Below are positions 11,223 through 21,183 of a stretch of 64,000 bases of DNA, one piece after another (the first letter of the stretch is position 1; each line of letters opens with the position of its first letter). This DNA comes from Chlorops oryzae (taxonomy: Eukaryota; Arthropoda; Insecta; Diptera; Chloropidae). The notes beneath the pieces were generated by a model. It did not search any database and was not told the origin of the DNA. It saw only the letters and a program-made list of their open reading frames with translations. The stretch lies in contig CM035806.1 in assembly GCA_020466095.1 (NCBI GenBank), positions 127,218,393 through 127,282,392 of the forward strand, read 5' to 3'. The position numbers and the translations under genes were made by a program.

Positions 11223-11472
11223 GATATGTCACTCTCATAGATTTTGGGACATTTCGCGCCAGTTAGAAAGAGATGTTACTCGGCAGGCAAAAAAAGAGCG
11301 AGAGAGAAATACTTTTGGTGAGTACCTAAGTGAAAAATGCTCATTTTGGTGGGTACCCAAGACCGTGTTGAAAAGAGCCAAAATAGAAACGGCTCCTGAG
11401 TGACATATATAGTTATATATGGTTTCGTGAAACACGATTGCGAAACTACTCGTTCAGACGCAGTCATTCATA
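11223..11472. repeat. Third copy of the 1136-3425 repeat (right part)
   Basis: GATATGTCACTCTCATAG, the TTTCGCGCCAGTTAGAAA stretch, GTACCTAAGTG and the GTTTCGTGAAACACG palindrome up to CGTTCAGACGCAGTCATTC match about 2815-3085 with few differences. It lacks the CATATAG MITE and the inner 1.6 kb element, giving uninterrupted reference sequence for both insertions. Confidence 0.8.
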
Positions 11473-11485
11473 TATGATGTATGTA

Positions 11486-13120
11486 CAGTGGAAATCGTTT
11501 ATAACAGACTTCAATGGACCGGAAAATCTGTCTGTTGTATACGATTTCTATTACAGAAATATATCGCATATGGGGCAAAACACGTCAAGTGTACCACCGG
11601 CAAAATTTTTTCTCTCCGATTTGGATGAAACTTGGTACAGCTGTTAAGATGTAAGAGTACGTTAAATGTGCAAAAAAAAAAGTAAATTTTAATCACAGGG
11701 TGCCGAGATACAGGGTGTCAAAGTTTAGGTTTTTGCTTCGAAGAACATATTTCATTGAATTACAATGGGGCTAAAATCGCCTCGCTTCAAAAATTTTTCG
11801 AATGTTTCTTAGAAAAAATTGTCTGAACTTTTCGAAAACAATACAAAAAAAATTTTTCGATAACGGTAAATGAGACAAATTTGGCATTTTAGTTTTATTT
11901 CTTGATTTTCTAGGAGAGACGTCATATTTTTAATTTTATTTTTTAATTTTGAAATAAAGCTTAGTTCTTCCCCTTTAAAATGATGCATAAATCAGGATGG
12001 GCGGACCATGATTAGTGCTCCACATACACCTTTGAAGATGCTTACCTAGCATATTTCCCTCAATAACCACTGAGCGAGCGAACAATGCCTATACTCGTAT
12101 GTGCACATATCAAAAACAGCACGCAACGATTGCGCTTGACAATGCGCTCGCTGAGTGGTTTTGAGGGAAATATGTTAGGTAAGCATCTTCAAAGGTGTAT
12201 TTGGAGCACTAATCATGGTCCGCCCATTCTGATTTATGCATCAATTTAAGGGAAGAAACTAAGCTTTCATTTAAAAATAAAAAAAAAAATAAAAAAAATC
12301 GTCAAGTCTCTCTAGAAAATCAAGAAATAAAACTAAAATTGCCAAATTTGTCTCATTTACCGTTATCGAAAAATTTTTTTGTATTTTTTCAGAATATGTT
12401 CAGACAATTTTTTCTATAGAAACATTCGAAAAATTTTGTGAAGCGAGGCGATTTTAGCCCCATGTAATTCAATGAAATATGTTCCTTCGAAGCAAAAACT
12501 AAACTTTTGACACCCTGTATCTCGGCACCCTGTGATTAAAATTTAATTTTTTTTTGCACATTTAAATATCTCTTACATCTTAACAGCTGTACCAAGTTTC
12601 ATCCAAATCGGCCAGAATGAATAAAATTTTACGCATGGTGGTACACTTGACGTGTTTTCCCCATATAGTAACGAAGTCTGCTATATAGCGATACACATAT
12701 CACCTATAACAGACATTCTGTTATTGGCAGTAATGCCCGAGAAATATTTTTGCCTCGGAAGGCGGGACCGGTTGGCCGCCTTACGTTAGTATTAAGTATA
12801 TATGGTGTCATAACAAATATTGTACACAAAAACAAAATTAACAAGTACATATGTTTGTGTTATGTATGTACATCTAATAATACGAACATAAAACACGAAA
12901 ATGTAACAGTAGATTTCTTCACTTGTCTGTTATAAACAGTACTATCGAGTCGTGGGGACTTCTAAACGTGTATTTTATAAGCGATATGTCTACTACAAGC
13001 GATGTCCGTTATATACGAATTAATATGTATTATTCCCATTACACTTGGAGGGACCAGAAGTTTTATCTGTTGTATACGATAGTCTGTTATAACCGGACCT
13101 GCTATAAACGATTTCCACTG
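11486..13120. mobile_element. TA-flanked pogo/Tc1-like non-autonomous element
   Basis: The left end CAGTGGAAATCGTTTATAAC (11486) and the right end ...AAACGATTTCCACTG (13120) are inverted copies, flanked by TA at 11484-11485 and 13121-13122. TA targets and CAGTG starts fit the Tc1/mariner/pogo group. No transposase is present; about 540 bp of its own sequence remains once the inserted foldback is set aside. Repeated TCTGTTATA/TATAACAGAC boxes lie in both subterminal regions and could be transposase-binding repeats. Confidence 0.8.
11568..12666. mobile_element. 1.1 kb foldback palindrome nested in the pogo-like element
   Basis: Starting at ATATGGGGCAAAACACGTC (11568), about 520 bp reappear as an inverted copy ending at 12666, with scattered mismatches and indels. 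The central spacer (about 12090-12140) is only some 50 bp. The arms include CACAGGGTGCCGAGATACAG and GGGCGGACCATGATTAGTGC. The unit is non-coding. As RNA it would be a long hairpin. The target duplication is unclear (ATAT on both sides). Confidence 0.8.
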
Positions 13121-13122
13121 TA

Positions 13123-13972
13123 TATGCTGAATGAGCACCCTTATTATTGAATCTATAATAATCAGAGCAACCAAAAATATGCCCGAAAAGTTAAAAAAAT
13201 GCGCATATAATATGCACGAAAAACGTATAAAAATGCCCAAAAAAAGCACTAAGTTGTTTGTTTTTTTTATTCGAAATCTTCATTATTTCAATTGCAGTAT
13301 ATAACAAGATGTTCCGTAAATTTTCCAATATAAACTAACCAACTACAAGTAATAAAAAGATTTCAACGCACTCTTTTTATTTTGGCATTTTGCTTCGTAC
13401 CAGCTTTTACTAAGAAATAACCTTTCTTTTGTATGATCAGTGCTACCACAAAACAAAAAAAAACCAAATTTATTGCAGTCTTTTTGACGAACACTTTTTA
13501 AATACTTGTGAGCTCCTCAATAATAATTATTTAATTTAAAAGAAAAATTTATAAGTAGTATAAAAATCACAATGTTTGGTCGCATAATATGAACGGCGCC
13601 TAACATCTCTTTACAACAAACACAAACCAATTGCTGAGATCAATACACGCGTGTATGCTCGGGATTTTTTTTCCTCAGAAATTTTTTTCCGCGGAAAAAG
13701 GAAGCATTCTTAGTGTCAATAAAAGCGACAATTCGACGACATATGCTTAAAAATCGTCAATATATGTACGTGATTCCTTTATATTCACTCTTCATGTGTG
13801 CTTAGGTTCCCCAGCGTGCTTAGAAAGGGAAATATTTAGAATCGGGCTGAATGTCATATTTCAATCGTACAGAAATTTGAAAAATTCAGTCACCGTTTTT
13901 TTTTTTCAGTCGCTTTTGTATGGGATTCAGTTTCAGTTTCGGTTTCGGTTCCTAGCGACACACGGCTTAAGC
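13123..13972. other. No gene recognised
   Basis: AT-rich sequence with no convincing frame. Near 13928-13950 a run of TTTCAGTTTCGGTTTCGG resembles the internal sequence of the neighbouring inverted-repeat element and may be a truncated relative. Confidence 0.5.
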
Positions 13973-14110
13973 CGGGAAGTCGTATACACCGTTTTCGGCC
14001 ACGAAAACTAAACCGAAAACTGAAAATCGTTGTTGTTCGTCACTGTTTCGATCCTGAGTTAGTTTTCGTTTCGTTAGAAGCGTAGCGACCATGTAGGACT
14101 GTAGGTCTAA

Positions 14111-14295
14111 AGGCTCAGTTACTCTTGATTGAACGTTACTTGACTTAACTTATAGAAATCTGTTTTCCACAGATTCTTATCTTAAGTCAAATTAAGTTTT
14201 CAGTAACTGCTCCCATAGAAAATGTACTAAACACATCAAGTCAGCTGATTAAATAAGTAAAGTCAAGTTACGTTCAATCAAGAGTAACTGAGCCT
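14111..14295. mobile_element. 185 bp TAA-flanked MITE (PIF/Harbinger-like)
   Basis: The termini AGGCTCAGTTACTCTTGATT and their complement extend about 36 bp, flanked by TAA at 14108-14110 and 14296-14298. It interrupts the left terminal repeat of copy A. The uninterrupted site GGTCTAACTGTCGACG, with a single TAA, is present at about 16947, so insertion with a 3 bp duplication is directly visible. Confidence 0.92.
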
Positions 14296-15025
14296 TAACT
14301 GTCGACGTCGAAAAGCCTCTGCCGCGATGGGGATATACACCATTAGGCAGGCATAGGAAATTCAACAAATTGGGGATATTCACCAAAAAGCTACCAACAA
14401 AAACCTTAAGCAGGAATAGGAAATTCAACAAATTCGAGAAATTCACCAGAAAGCTACCAACAACAATACGGGTAGACGCAAAGTGGCACTATGATGCCAC
14501 TTGCAAGAAAATTATCAAAGAATCACGGCGTCAGCTCGGTTTTTTATATAGCTTTAAAAGTTATAATTGAAGCTTTAATAAATATATTACGATATACTTT
14601 TGCTTAATGTGCACGAATGTTTTCATTTTGTAATAAATTGACACACATTTTTGACTACTGCTACGAATTTGATTGTATATAGAATTTAGTATTTTTGCTG
14701 AAAAAGTGTGATCAAGAAGTTATGTGGACGGGGTAGGACAAAAAAAACCATTTCTATTTCTCCTTAATATTGAGTTTCCTTGATTATTTTTATGTTTTCC
14801 AAGCTTTTCATGGCATTTTATGAGTTTGGTAGATATTTTATATGTAATGTACTCGAAAATCGCCCAAAATTAAAAATAAAAGTGGCAATGCATTTCACCA
14901 CAGCAGAGCTAAAGATTTCGCTGCCATAGCGTGCTTCTCTTTTCCTCATGCTATATGACTATGTTGAAGCAGCGTAGCTCTAACACATTGCAGGGATTAG
15001 GAAGAAGAAGAGTTATACCTATAGT

Positions 15026-15894
15026 CAGTGTTGCCGTTTTGGTAGAATTCTATCAATTTTGGTAAAAATTTATAAATAATTTTAATTTTGGTAGATTGGT
15101 AGTTTTGCGTGAGACTTGGTAGATTTGCATCATTTCCTCTTCACCGAATTGAAATAATTTGGAAACTTCGAAGATATACACAACGGAAAAGGTGGCAAAT
15201 CTCTTGACTTTTGGGTGGAAAAGAGACATTTATTTTATATATCGCACACTAATCACTAAATCGGCACAAATCAAAATTTTGCATTTCTCGGGCGAACAGC
15301 CTAAAACTCTCGACGCCTATAAAATCAATATCTTTTCTTTATTTTGTATTATTCTTAATTAACTACAGAATCAATAAATATCAATATGAATTTTTCAAGT
15401 GCATCTTCTCCTGCAGTAAAATATTGGCGAACATGAAATAATTGATTGGAAAAAGTTTGAATTGTGCCGGTTTAGTGATAAGTGTGCGATATGTGTTTCG
15501 GTCGCTCAGAAGTTAATGCGTACCATGAGTGAATGAGATGATACTTTCATACTTTGCTTCAAATTAAGTAAGTTTTCCCCGCTAGCTTTTATCAAAACAA
15601 AAGAGAAATAAATTAGCATTTCCAACCCTAAACAATGTTATGCTGGCAGCAGAATTGCTGCATTCAAAGTCAAGTGAGAGCATTTGGTCTCTAAAAATTT
15701 ATTTTAGTTTTTAAGTTATATTAGTTTTAAGAATTTTGTTATGTTTGTGGAATGAATTCTATGTTTTTGATATTTTTTGTTTAATAAAAAAGGAAAAAAA
15801 GAACCATTTACTTCAAACAACTGTTTTGGTAGAATTTTGGTAGATTTTGTTGACAAGATTTGGTGAAAAATTTCTTGGGGCTGCGGCAACGCTG
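15026..15894. mobile_element. 869 bp non-autonomous hAT-like element
   Basis: The ends CAGTGTTGCCG and CGGCAACGCTG are near-complements and have the CAGNG form common in hAT transposons. The 8 bp duplication CCTATAGT lies at 15018-15025 and 15895-15902. Subterminal TTTTGGTAGA-like repeats occur at both ends. The longest open frame (67 codons) is not recognisable. It sits in the right terminal repeat of copy A. Confidence 0.9.
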
Positions 15895-16191
15895 CCTATA
15901 GTCCTATATGGTAGCGACATAAATCAGAAACCGAAACAACAGATTTTTAGCTGTCATATCATATTGAAGTGAAATATAGTGCCTCAAAATTTATTCATAT
16001 AAAATCAAAGAAAATTTTATTTCCATTTGTCATAAAAACTACAACGAAATTAAATTGAAATAAAATAAATGAAACTGACTGTCAAAATATACATATTTCG
16101 TTGCTATAGCTCCGAAAAGAACCTACTTGAAGTTGTTTTCGTTCCGTCGTCAAACGGCGATTTTTTCGTTGCTAATCGGCGCTGTTTCGAT

Positions 16192-17712
16192 CATATAGGA
16201 CTATAGGTCTAACTCTTCTTCTTCCTAATCCCTGCAATGTGTTAGATCTACGCTGCTTCAACATAGGCATATAGCATGAGGAAAAGAGAAGCACGCTATT
16301 GCAGCGAAGGCTTTAGCTCTGCTGTGGTGAAATGCATTGCCACTTTTAATTTTAATTTTGGGAGATTTTCGAGTACATTACATATAAAATATCTACCAAA
16401 CTCATAAAATGCCATGAAAAGCTTGAAAAACATAAAAATAATCAAGGAAACTCAATATTAAGGAGAAATAGATATGGTTTTTTTGTCCTACCCTGTCCAC
16501 ATAACTTTTTGATCAAGCTTTTTCAGCAAAAATGCTAAATTCTATGCACAATCAAATTCGTAGCCGTAGTCAAAAATGTATGTAAATTTATTACAAAATG
16601 AAATTATTCGTGCACATTAAACAAAAACATATCGTAATACATTTTATAAAGTTTCAATTATGAACTTTTCAAGCAATATAAAAAACAGAGCCGACGCCGT
16701 GTTTCTTTGATAATTTTCTCACAAGTGGCATCATAGTGCCACTTTGTGTCTACCCGTATTGTTGTTGGTAGCCTTCTGGTGAATTTCTCGAAAGAGTTGA
16801 ATTTCCTATTCCTGCTTAAGGTTTTTGTTGGTAGCTTTTTGGTGAATTTCTCGAAAGAGTTGAATTTCCTATACCTGCCTAATGGTGAATTTCTTATTAG
16901 CGGCAGAGGCTTTTCGACGTCGACAGTTAGACCCATATAGCACTATAGGTCTAACTGTCGACGTCGAAAAGCCTCTGCCGCTAATAAGAAACTCCCCATT
17001 AGGCAGGGATAGGAAACTCAACTCTTTCGAGAAATTCACCAAAAAGCTACCAACAAAAACCTTAAGCAGGAATAGGAAATTCAACTCTTTCGAGAAATTC
17101 ACCAGAAAGCTACCAACAACAATACGGGCAGACAAAAAGTGGCACTATGATGCCACTTGCAAGAAAATTATAAAAGAAACACGGCGTCGGCTCGGTTTTT
17201 TATAAAGCTTTAAAAGTTCATATTTGCAGCTTTAATAAATGTATTACGATGTGTTGTTGGTTAATGTGCACGAATGTTTTCATTTTGTAATAAATTGAAA
17301 TACATTTTTAACTACGGCTACGAATTTCATTGTGCATACAATGTAGTATTTTTACTGAAACAGTGTGATTAAAAAGTTGTTAGGGCAGGGTAGGACTAAA
17401 AAACAACTTCTATTGTTCCCTTATATTGAGTTTCCTTAATTATTTTTGTGTTTCTGAAGCTTTTAATAGTATTTTATGAGTTTGGTAGATATTTTATATG
17501 TGATGATTTCGAAAATCTTCCAAAATTAATAAAAAAAAGTGGCAACGCATTTCACCACAGCAGAGCTAAATATTTCGCTGCCATAGCATGCTTCTCTTTT
17601 CCTCGTGCTATATGCCTATGTTGAAGCAGCGTAGCTCTAACACATTGCAGGGATTAGGAAGAAGAAGAGTTAGACCTATAGTACTATATGGTTAGACCTA
17701 CAGTCCTACATG
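16192..17712. mobile_element. 0.75 kb repeat family, copy B (inverted), split by copy C
   Basis: GTTTCGAT flanks the composite at 16184-16191 and 17713-17720. Copy B runs inverted from CATATAGGACTATAGG (16192) to 16933 and resumes at 17699-17712 as the last 14 bp of its terminal repeat. Its own length is therefore about 756 bp. It carries the same internal features as copy A in the opposite direction. Confidence 0.88.
16934..17690. mobile_element. 0.75 kb repeat family, copy C, inserted in the terminus of copy B
   Basis: A complete 757 bp copy from CATATAGCACTATAGG to CTATAGTACTATATG. GTTAGACC is duplicated at 16926-16933 and 17691-17698. That octamer is part of the family's own terminal repeat, so a family member jumped into a sibling. 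Together B and C form a head-to-head palindrome of about 1.5 kb. Open frames reading LLKVFVGSFLVNFSKEL come from the internal tandem duplication and are not a gene. Confidence 0.9.
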
Positions 17713-17825
17713 GTTTCGATTCTGAATTTCGCCGCTACTTTCTGTACCAGAAATTTTTTCGGAGCTAATGTATGGAATTTCGTTTTCGTCGCCGAAAACG
17801 GTGTATGCGACTTCCCGACTTTAAA

Positions 17826-18580
17826 GTCAAAAATCCAACATTGCGAGAGCCCGATGCGAGAGTGCGCGACGTATTTTAATCTCCAATGCATGATACAAGA
17901 AAACAAGATAGCGCCACTTGAGAGAGAAAACGTCACAAACTCAAAATCGCGATTCGTTGTTGTTGTTTCCCATGTTAAACCGGCTTTTTACTTTTTTGAA
18001 TAGCATGGGAAACAACAACAATTTCTCGCTCAGTGACGTCACAAACTCAATTTTCGGCTCTCAAAGAGAGCCTCAAAATAGCGGTACTGAAGTGGCGCTA
18101 TCTTGTTTTCTTGTATCATGCTCCAATGAGAGTTTTGTGTCACGCAGATGAAAGTATATTTTCACTTCTAGTAATGCAATATTTGAACGAAGTATGAATC
18201 TAACAAGTACCTAGTAGTCATAAAAATTACACGTTATCACTTAAGTTTAAATTTTAATTCAAAATTTTCAAAAATTTTCAAAAAATTTTCGCAATGAACC
18301 AAAGCTCGCGAAATATTTGAAAAGCCCTTTTTCACGGAACAGTGAAAAATTTTTGATTTATTAGTTTAAACGAGTACCCAATAGCGAGTACTCAAAAAAT
18401 AGCTACATCATTAACTTGTCAAATTGCCTCGCAACAAGAATTATTCAATTTTCAAAATTTTCTCGCTACGAGGTCTCGCAGTGCGATACATTGGAGCTTG
18501 AACCATATGATTGAATGTATTGAACTTTTTGTGCGTCTCGCGCTCTCGCATCGGGCTCTCGCAATGTTGGATTTTGGGCT
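17826..18580. mobile_element. Inverted-repeat element with CTCTCGCAT-rich termini
   Basis: AAAATCCAACATTGCGAGAG with CCCGATGCGAGAG following (about 17829-17862) is repeated as its complement at 18540-18575, giving arms of 40 bp or more. The outer part may extend slightly further (ACTTTAAAGTC at the left, CTTAAAAGTC beyond the hAT insertion at the right, about 24776). No ORF. It hosts the 232 bp MITE at 17889-18120, and its right arm is hit by the hAT-like element at 18587. Confidence 0.7.
17889..18120. mobile_element. 232 bp MITE with perfect 31 bp termini and 8 bp duplication
   Basis: CATGATACAAGAAAACAAGA opens an exactly 31 bp inverted repeat that ends at ...GCGCCACTT and is matched perfectly at 18090-18120. 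CTCCAATG is duplicated at 17881-17888 and 18121-18128. A second inverted pair (TTGTTGTTGTTTCCCATG, 17958 / 18004) lies inside. Drosophila P elements also have 31 bp repeats starting CATGAT and 8 bp duplications, so a P-superfamily origin is plausible; hAT is the alternative. No coding sequence. Confidence 0.88.
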
Positions 18581-19269
18581 TAAAAGCAGGGACCATAACT
18601 GTTATAAATTATATTTTAAAAATTACAATTTAAGTATTATTTTAAGAGTTTTATTATTTTAATCAGAAAATAACAATTATTTTTTGAGCTTTATTTTTTA
18701 CTCAGAAGATAAAACTTATTCTTAGAGTTTTATTTTTCGATCAAGAAATAAAAATTAATTTTCGAGTTATATTTTTTACTCAGAAGAAAAAACTTATTTT
18801 TAGATTTTTAATTTTTACTCAGTAAATAAAAATTATTTTTCGAATTTTATTTTTTGCTCTGAAGATAAAAATTTATCTTAGATTTTTATTTATTACTCAA
18901 AAAATAAAAATTGGTTTTTGAGTTTTTTTTTTTTACTCAGAAAAAAAAAACTCTTGCATAAGTATATTACCACTTTCTTCAAGATAACGCCTGAAATAGG
19001 ATAAAGTGATGAAGAGTCGGATGATGATGAACACGAGGAAATGAAAAAGGCCAGATGCGAAATCGGCAACCACAATTCAAATCCAAAAAATATTTGCATA
19101 ATTCTTGTGTTTGCATAATGTTGTGAGTAAAACAAAAAACTTGAAAAATAATTTTTATTTTCTGAGTAAAAAATAAAACTCCAAAAATAATTTTTATCAT
19201 CCGAGCAAAAAATAAAACTCTAAAAGCAATTTTTATTTACTGAGTTAAAACTAAAACTCTTAGAATAAG

Positions 19270-19648
19270 TGTGGGATCGATTATTTTATAAGCACCCTAA
19301 AGACGATAAAAAGACGAAAGACGATAAAAAGACGAAAGGCGATAGAAAGACGAAAGACGATAAAAAAGACGAAAAGAAGAAGTGCGAGCAAGAAGGAAAA
19401 AAAGGACGCGCAAAAGGCAGTCGAAGACGAATAGTGAAGCTAGCAAGACGTGTAGCTTACGTGATAAAAAAGAAATAACGACGACTAAGACTTTAAAATA
19501 ACCAAAAGAATTTACTTTAATGTACATAAACATTTTCCATTTCTTCTGAACTATTTATTTAATTTAAATAAAAGGAAACAAAAACCTTAAATTAAAATAA
19601 TTGAGCCAACGTGGTCGAGAAGTGTAAGTGAGTACGATTCATATCCCA
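19270..19648 (+). repeat. 5' LTR of the Ty3/Gypsy element
   Basis: Begins TGTGGGATCGATTATTTT and ends CATATCCCA. It contains lysine-rich tandem units (AAAGACGATAAAAAGACG and variants), open in one frame for 69 codons, which differ in number and sequence from the 3' LTR. AATTTAAATAAAAGG near 19559 may supply the poly(A) signal. The sequence after it (TTGGGAGCTCAACC) is the likely primer-binding region; I cannot name the tRNA. Confidence 0.85.
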
Positions 19649-19719
19649 TAAATTGGGAGCTCAACCAAAAAATTTAAAGTGAAACACAAACGCGAATAAT
19701 ACAAATTAAAGTGATCGCG

Positions 19720-19769
<50 letters not shown>

Positions 19770-19862
19770 AATTAATAAATAAATAAATGTTAGTATTTAT
19801 CAAATAACATTTAATTGCGAAATTGTGAAAATTAAAACGGTAAAATTTTCAAATTCCCCGAA

Positions 19863-21183
19863 ATGTCGAAGCTTGCTGATTTTCCGCTAATTCTTCAGAA
19901 TTTGAAGAAGGTTCGAAAGGAATCAATCGTTGCTTTGCATAAGTTTGTGTTCGAGAGTGAAGGAGATAGAAACAACCGCCAACGACTGAGAGAGTTCAAA
20001 GGCTTTATGTATGACGAAGATGATGACAGATACACAGCCAAAGCCAGATACATAGACAATGAACTCAGCGAAGCCGATCTAGTGTCAATTTGCAATACAC
20101 TTACTCTCACATACAACGTAGACAACAAGAAGCTGTACATTTTTCGAAATCTCATAATAGAAATTTACTCAAAGACCAAATTACCGACGAAGGAGAAAAC
20201 GACGATGAACAACATGAAAATGACGACGTCGATAATGGAAACAACGGATTAATCGATACAAAACTTATCGAAATCGAAGAGAACGGAGAGGCATCATATA
20301 ATCAAACAGTTAAGAGAAAAGAGCAACTCAACGAGATTGAAAGTCCAAACGTCTCTTTGAGCAGTGATGGCGACAATGGACACGAAAATAAGAAAAAACA
20401 AACAGGCAACCGGTGTTAATGTCAAGATTCGCTTTAAATTTTCGAGACATAGAAGATTCCATTAGGCTTTTCGACGGCACAAATAAATTTCCAGTGGAAT
20501 TGTGGATTTCTGAATTCGAGGAAACGGCGTTACTTATGAACTGGGACGAAATACAAAAGTTTATCTTTGCTAAAAAATCATTAAGAGGCTTGGCAAAATT
20601 AGTTATTTCAAGTGAAAAGCATCTAACGTCGTGGCATAGACTTAAAACTGTTCTCTTAAGCGAATTTCAAGTATGTGTAAATAGTGCACAGTTGCATAAA
20701 GAGCTTTCGAAGCGAAAAATTCAAAAAGACGAAAGTGCGATGGAATATTTCTATCATGTAAAAGAGTTGGCATCAAAGGGTCATATTGAAGACAGTGCAT
20801 TGATGCAATATGTAATTGATGGTCTTAAAGACACTGACCTTAATAAAATTATGCTTTATGACGTGGAAAATTTAAACGAGTTTAAAAAAAAATTACAATG
20901 TTATGACAATATGCGCGAAAGAAGTGTTAAAAGAGAAAATGAAAATAAACAAAACAAAACTCAAGAACAAAATAAAAACGAAAAGAAAGAGTTTAAATGC
21001 TACAATTGCGGTGGAAAAGGACATAAGTCAAATGAATGTAAATTTAAGAGCGAAGGTACTAAGTGCTTTAAATGCAACAAATTTGGCCATATTTCCAAAA
21101 ACTGTGAAAATGAAAAAAGCAATGTTCGTTTATTGTATTCTCAAGAAGATGCATTGGTGAAAAAATTAAGTTTAATGATTTAA
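19863..21183 (+). pseudogene. Ty3/Gypsy gag with two zinc knuckles, frameshifted
   Basis: The capsid/nucleocapsid protein packages element RNA. The first 130 codons (19863-20252) start MSKLADFPLILQNLKK. The frame shifts at about 20160-20250 into an acidic stretch (to 20419), then again into 20413-21183, which holds the capsid-like region (LPVELW-type: KFPVELWISEFEETALLMNW) and two CCHC knuckles, CYNCGGKGHKSNEC and CFKCNKFGHISKNC (about 20997-21105). The gene would have been one ORF. Confidence 0.85.

Larger units (their letters stand above)
14090..15910. mobile_element. 0.75 kb repeat family, copy A (split twice)
   Basis: The ends CATGTAGGACTGTAGG and CCTATAGTCCTATATG are inverted, and GTAGCGAC flanks both sides (14082-14089, 15911-15918). 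Minus the two insertions in its terminal repeats it is about 756 bp, the same as copies B and C. Inside are an internal duplication (AATTCACCAAAAAGCTACC and AATTCACCAGAAAGCTACC, about 66 bp apart), the box GTGGCACTATGATGCCAC, and near the right end GCAGGGATTAGGAAGAAG. It has no transposase. Of the four full family TSDs (A-D), all have T at position 2 and three have A at position 7, fitting hAT. Confidence 0.85.
13973..17817. mobile_element. Outer inverted-repeat element hosting nested insertions
   Basis: CGGGAAGTCGTATACACCG at 13973 and its complement ending at 17817 form 36 bp termini with two mismatches, continuing through TTTTCGG..ACGAAAAC. Set aside the nested units (14090-15910 and 16192-17712, each with a target duplication) and roughly 490 bp remain, a plausible MITE length. 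No target duplication is clear at its own ends. It contains no coding sequence. Confidence 0.7.

Noticed and set aside
16658..17205. Frames of 60-107 codons repeating LLKVFVGSFLVNFSKEL in copies of the 0.75 kb repeat
   Set aside because: They arise from the repeat's internal tandem duplication, occur on both strands, and are broken differently in each copy. No start, splice or domain evidence.
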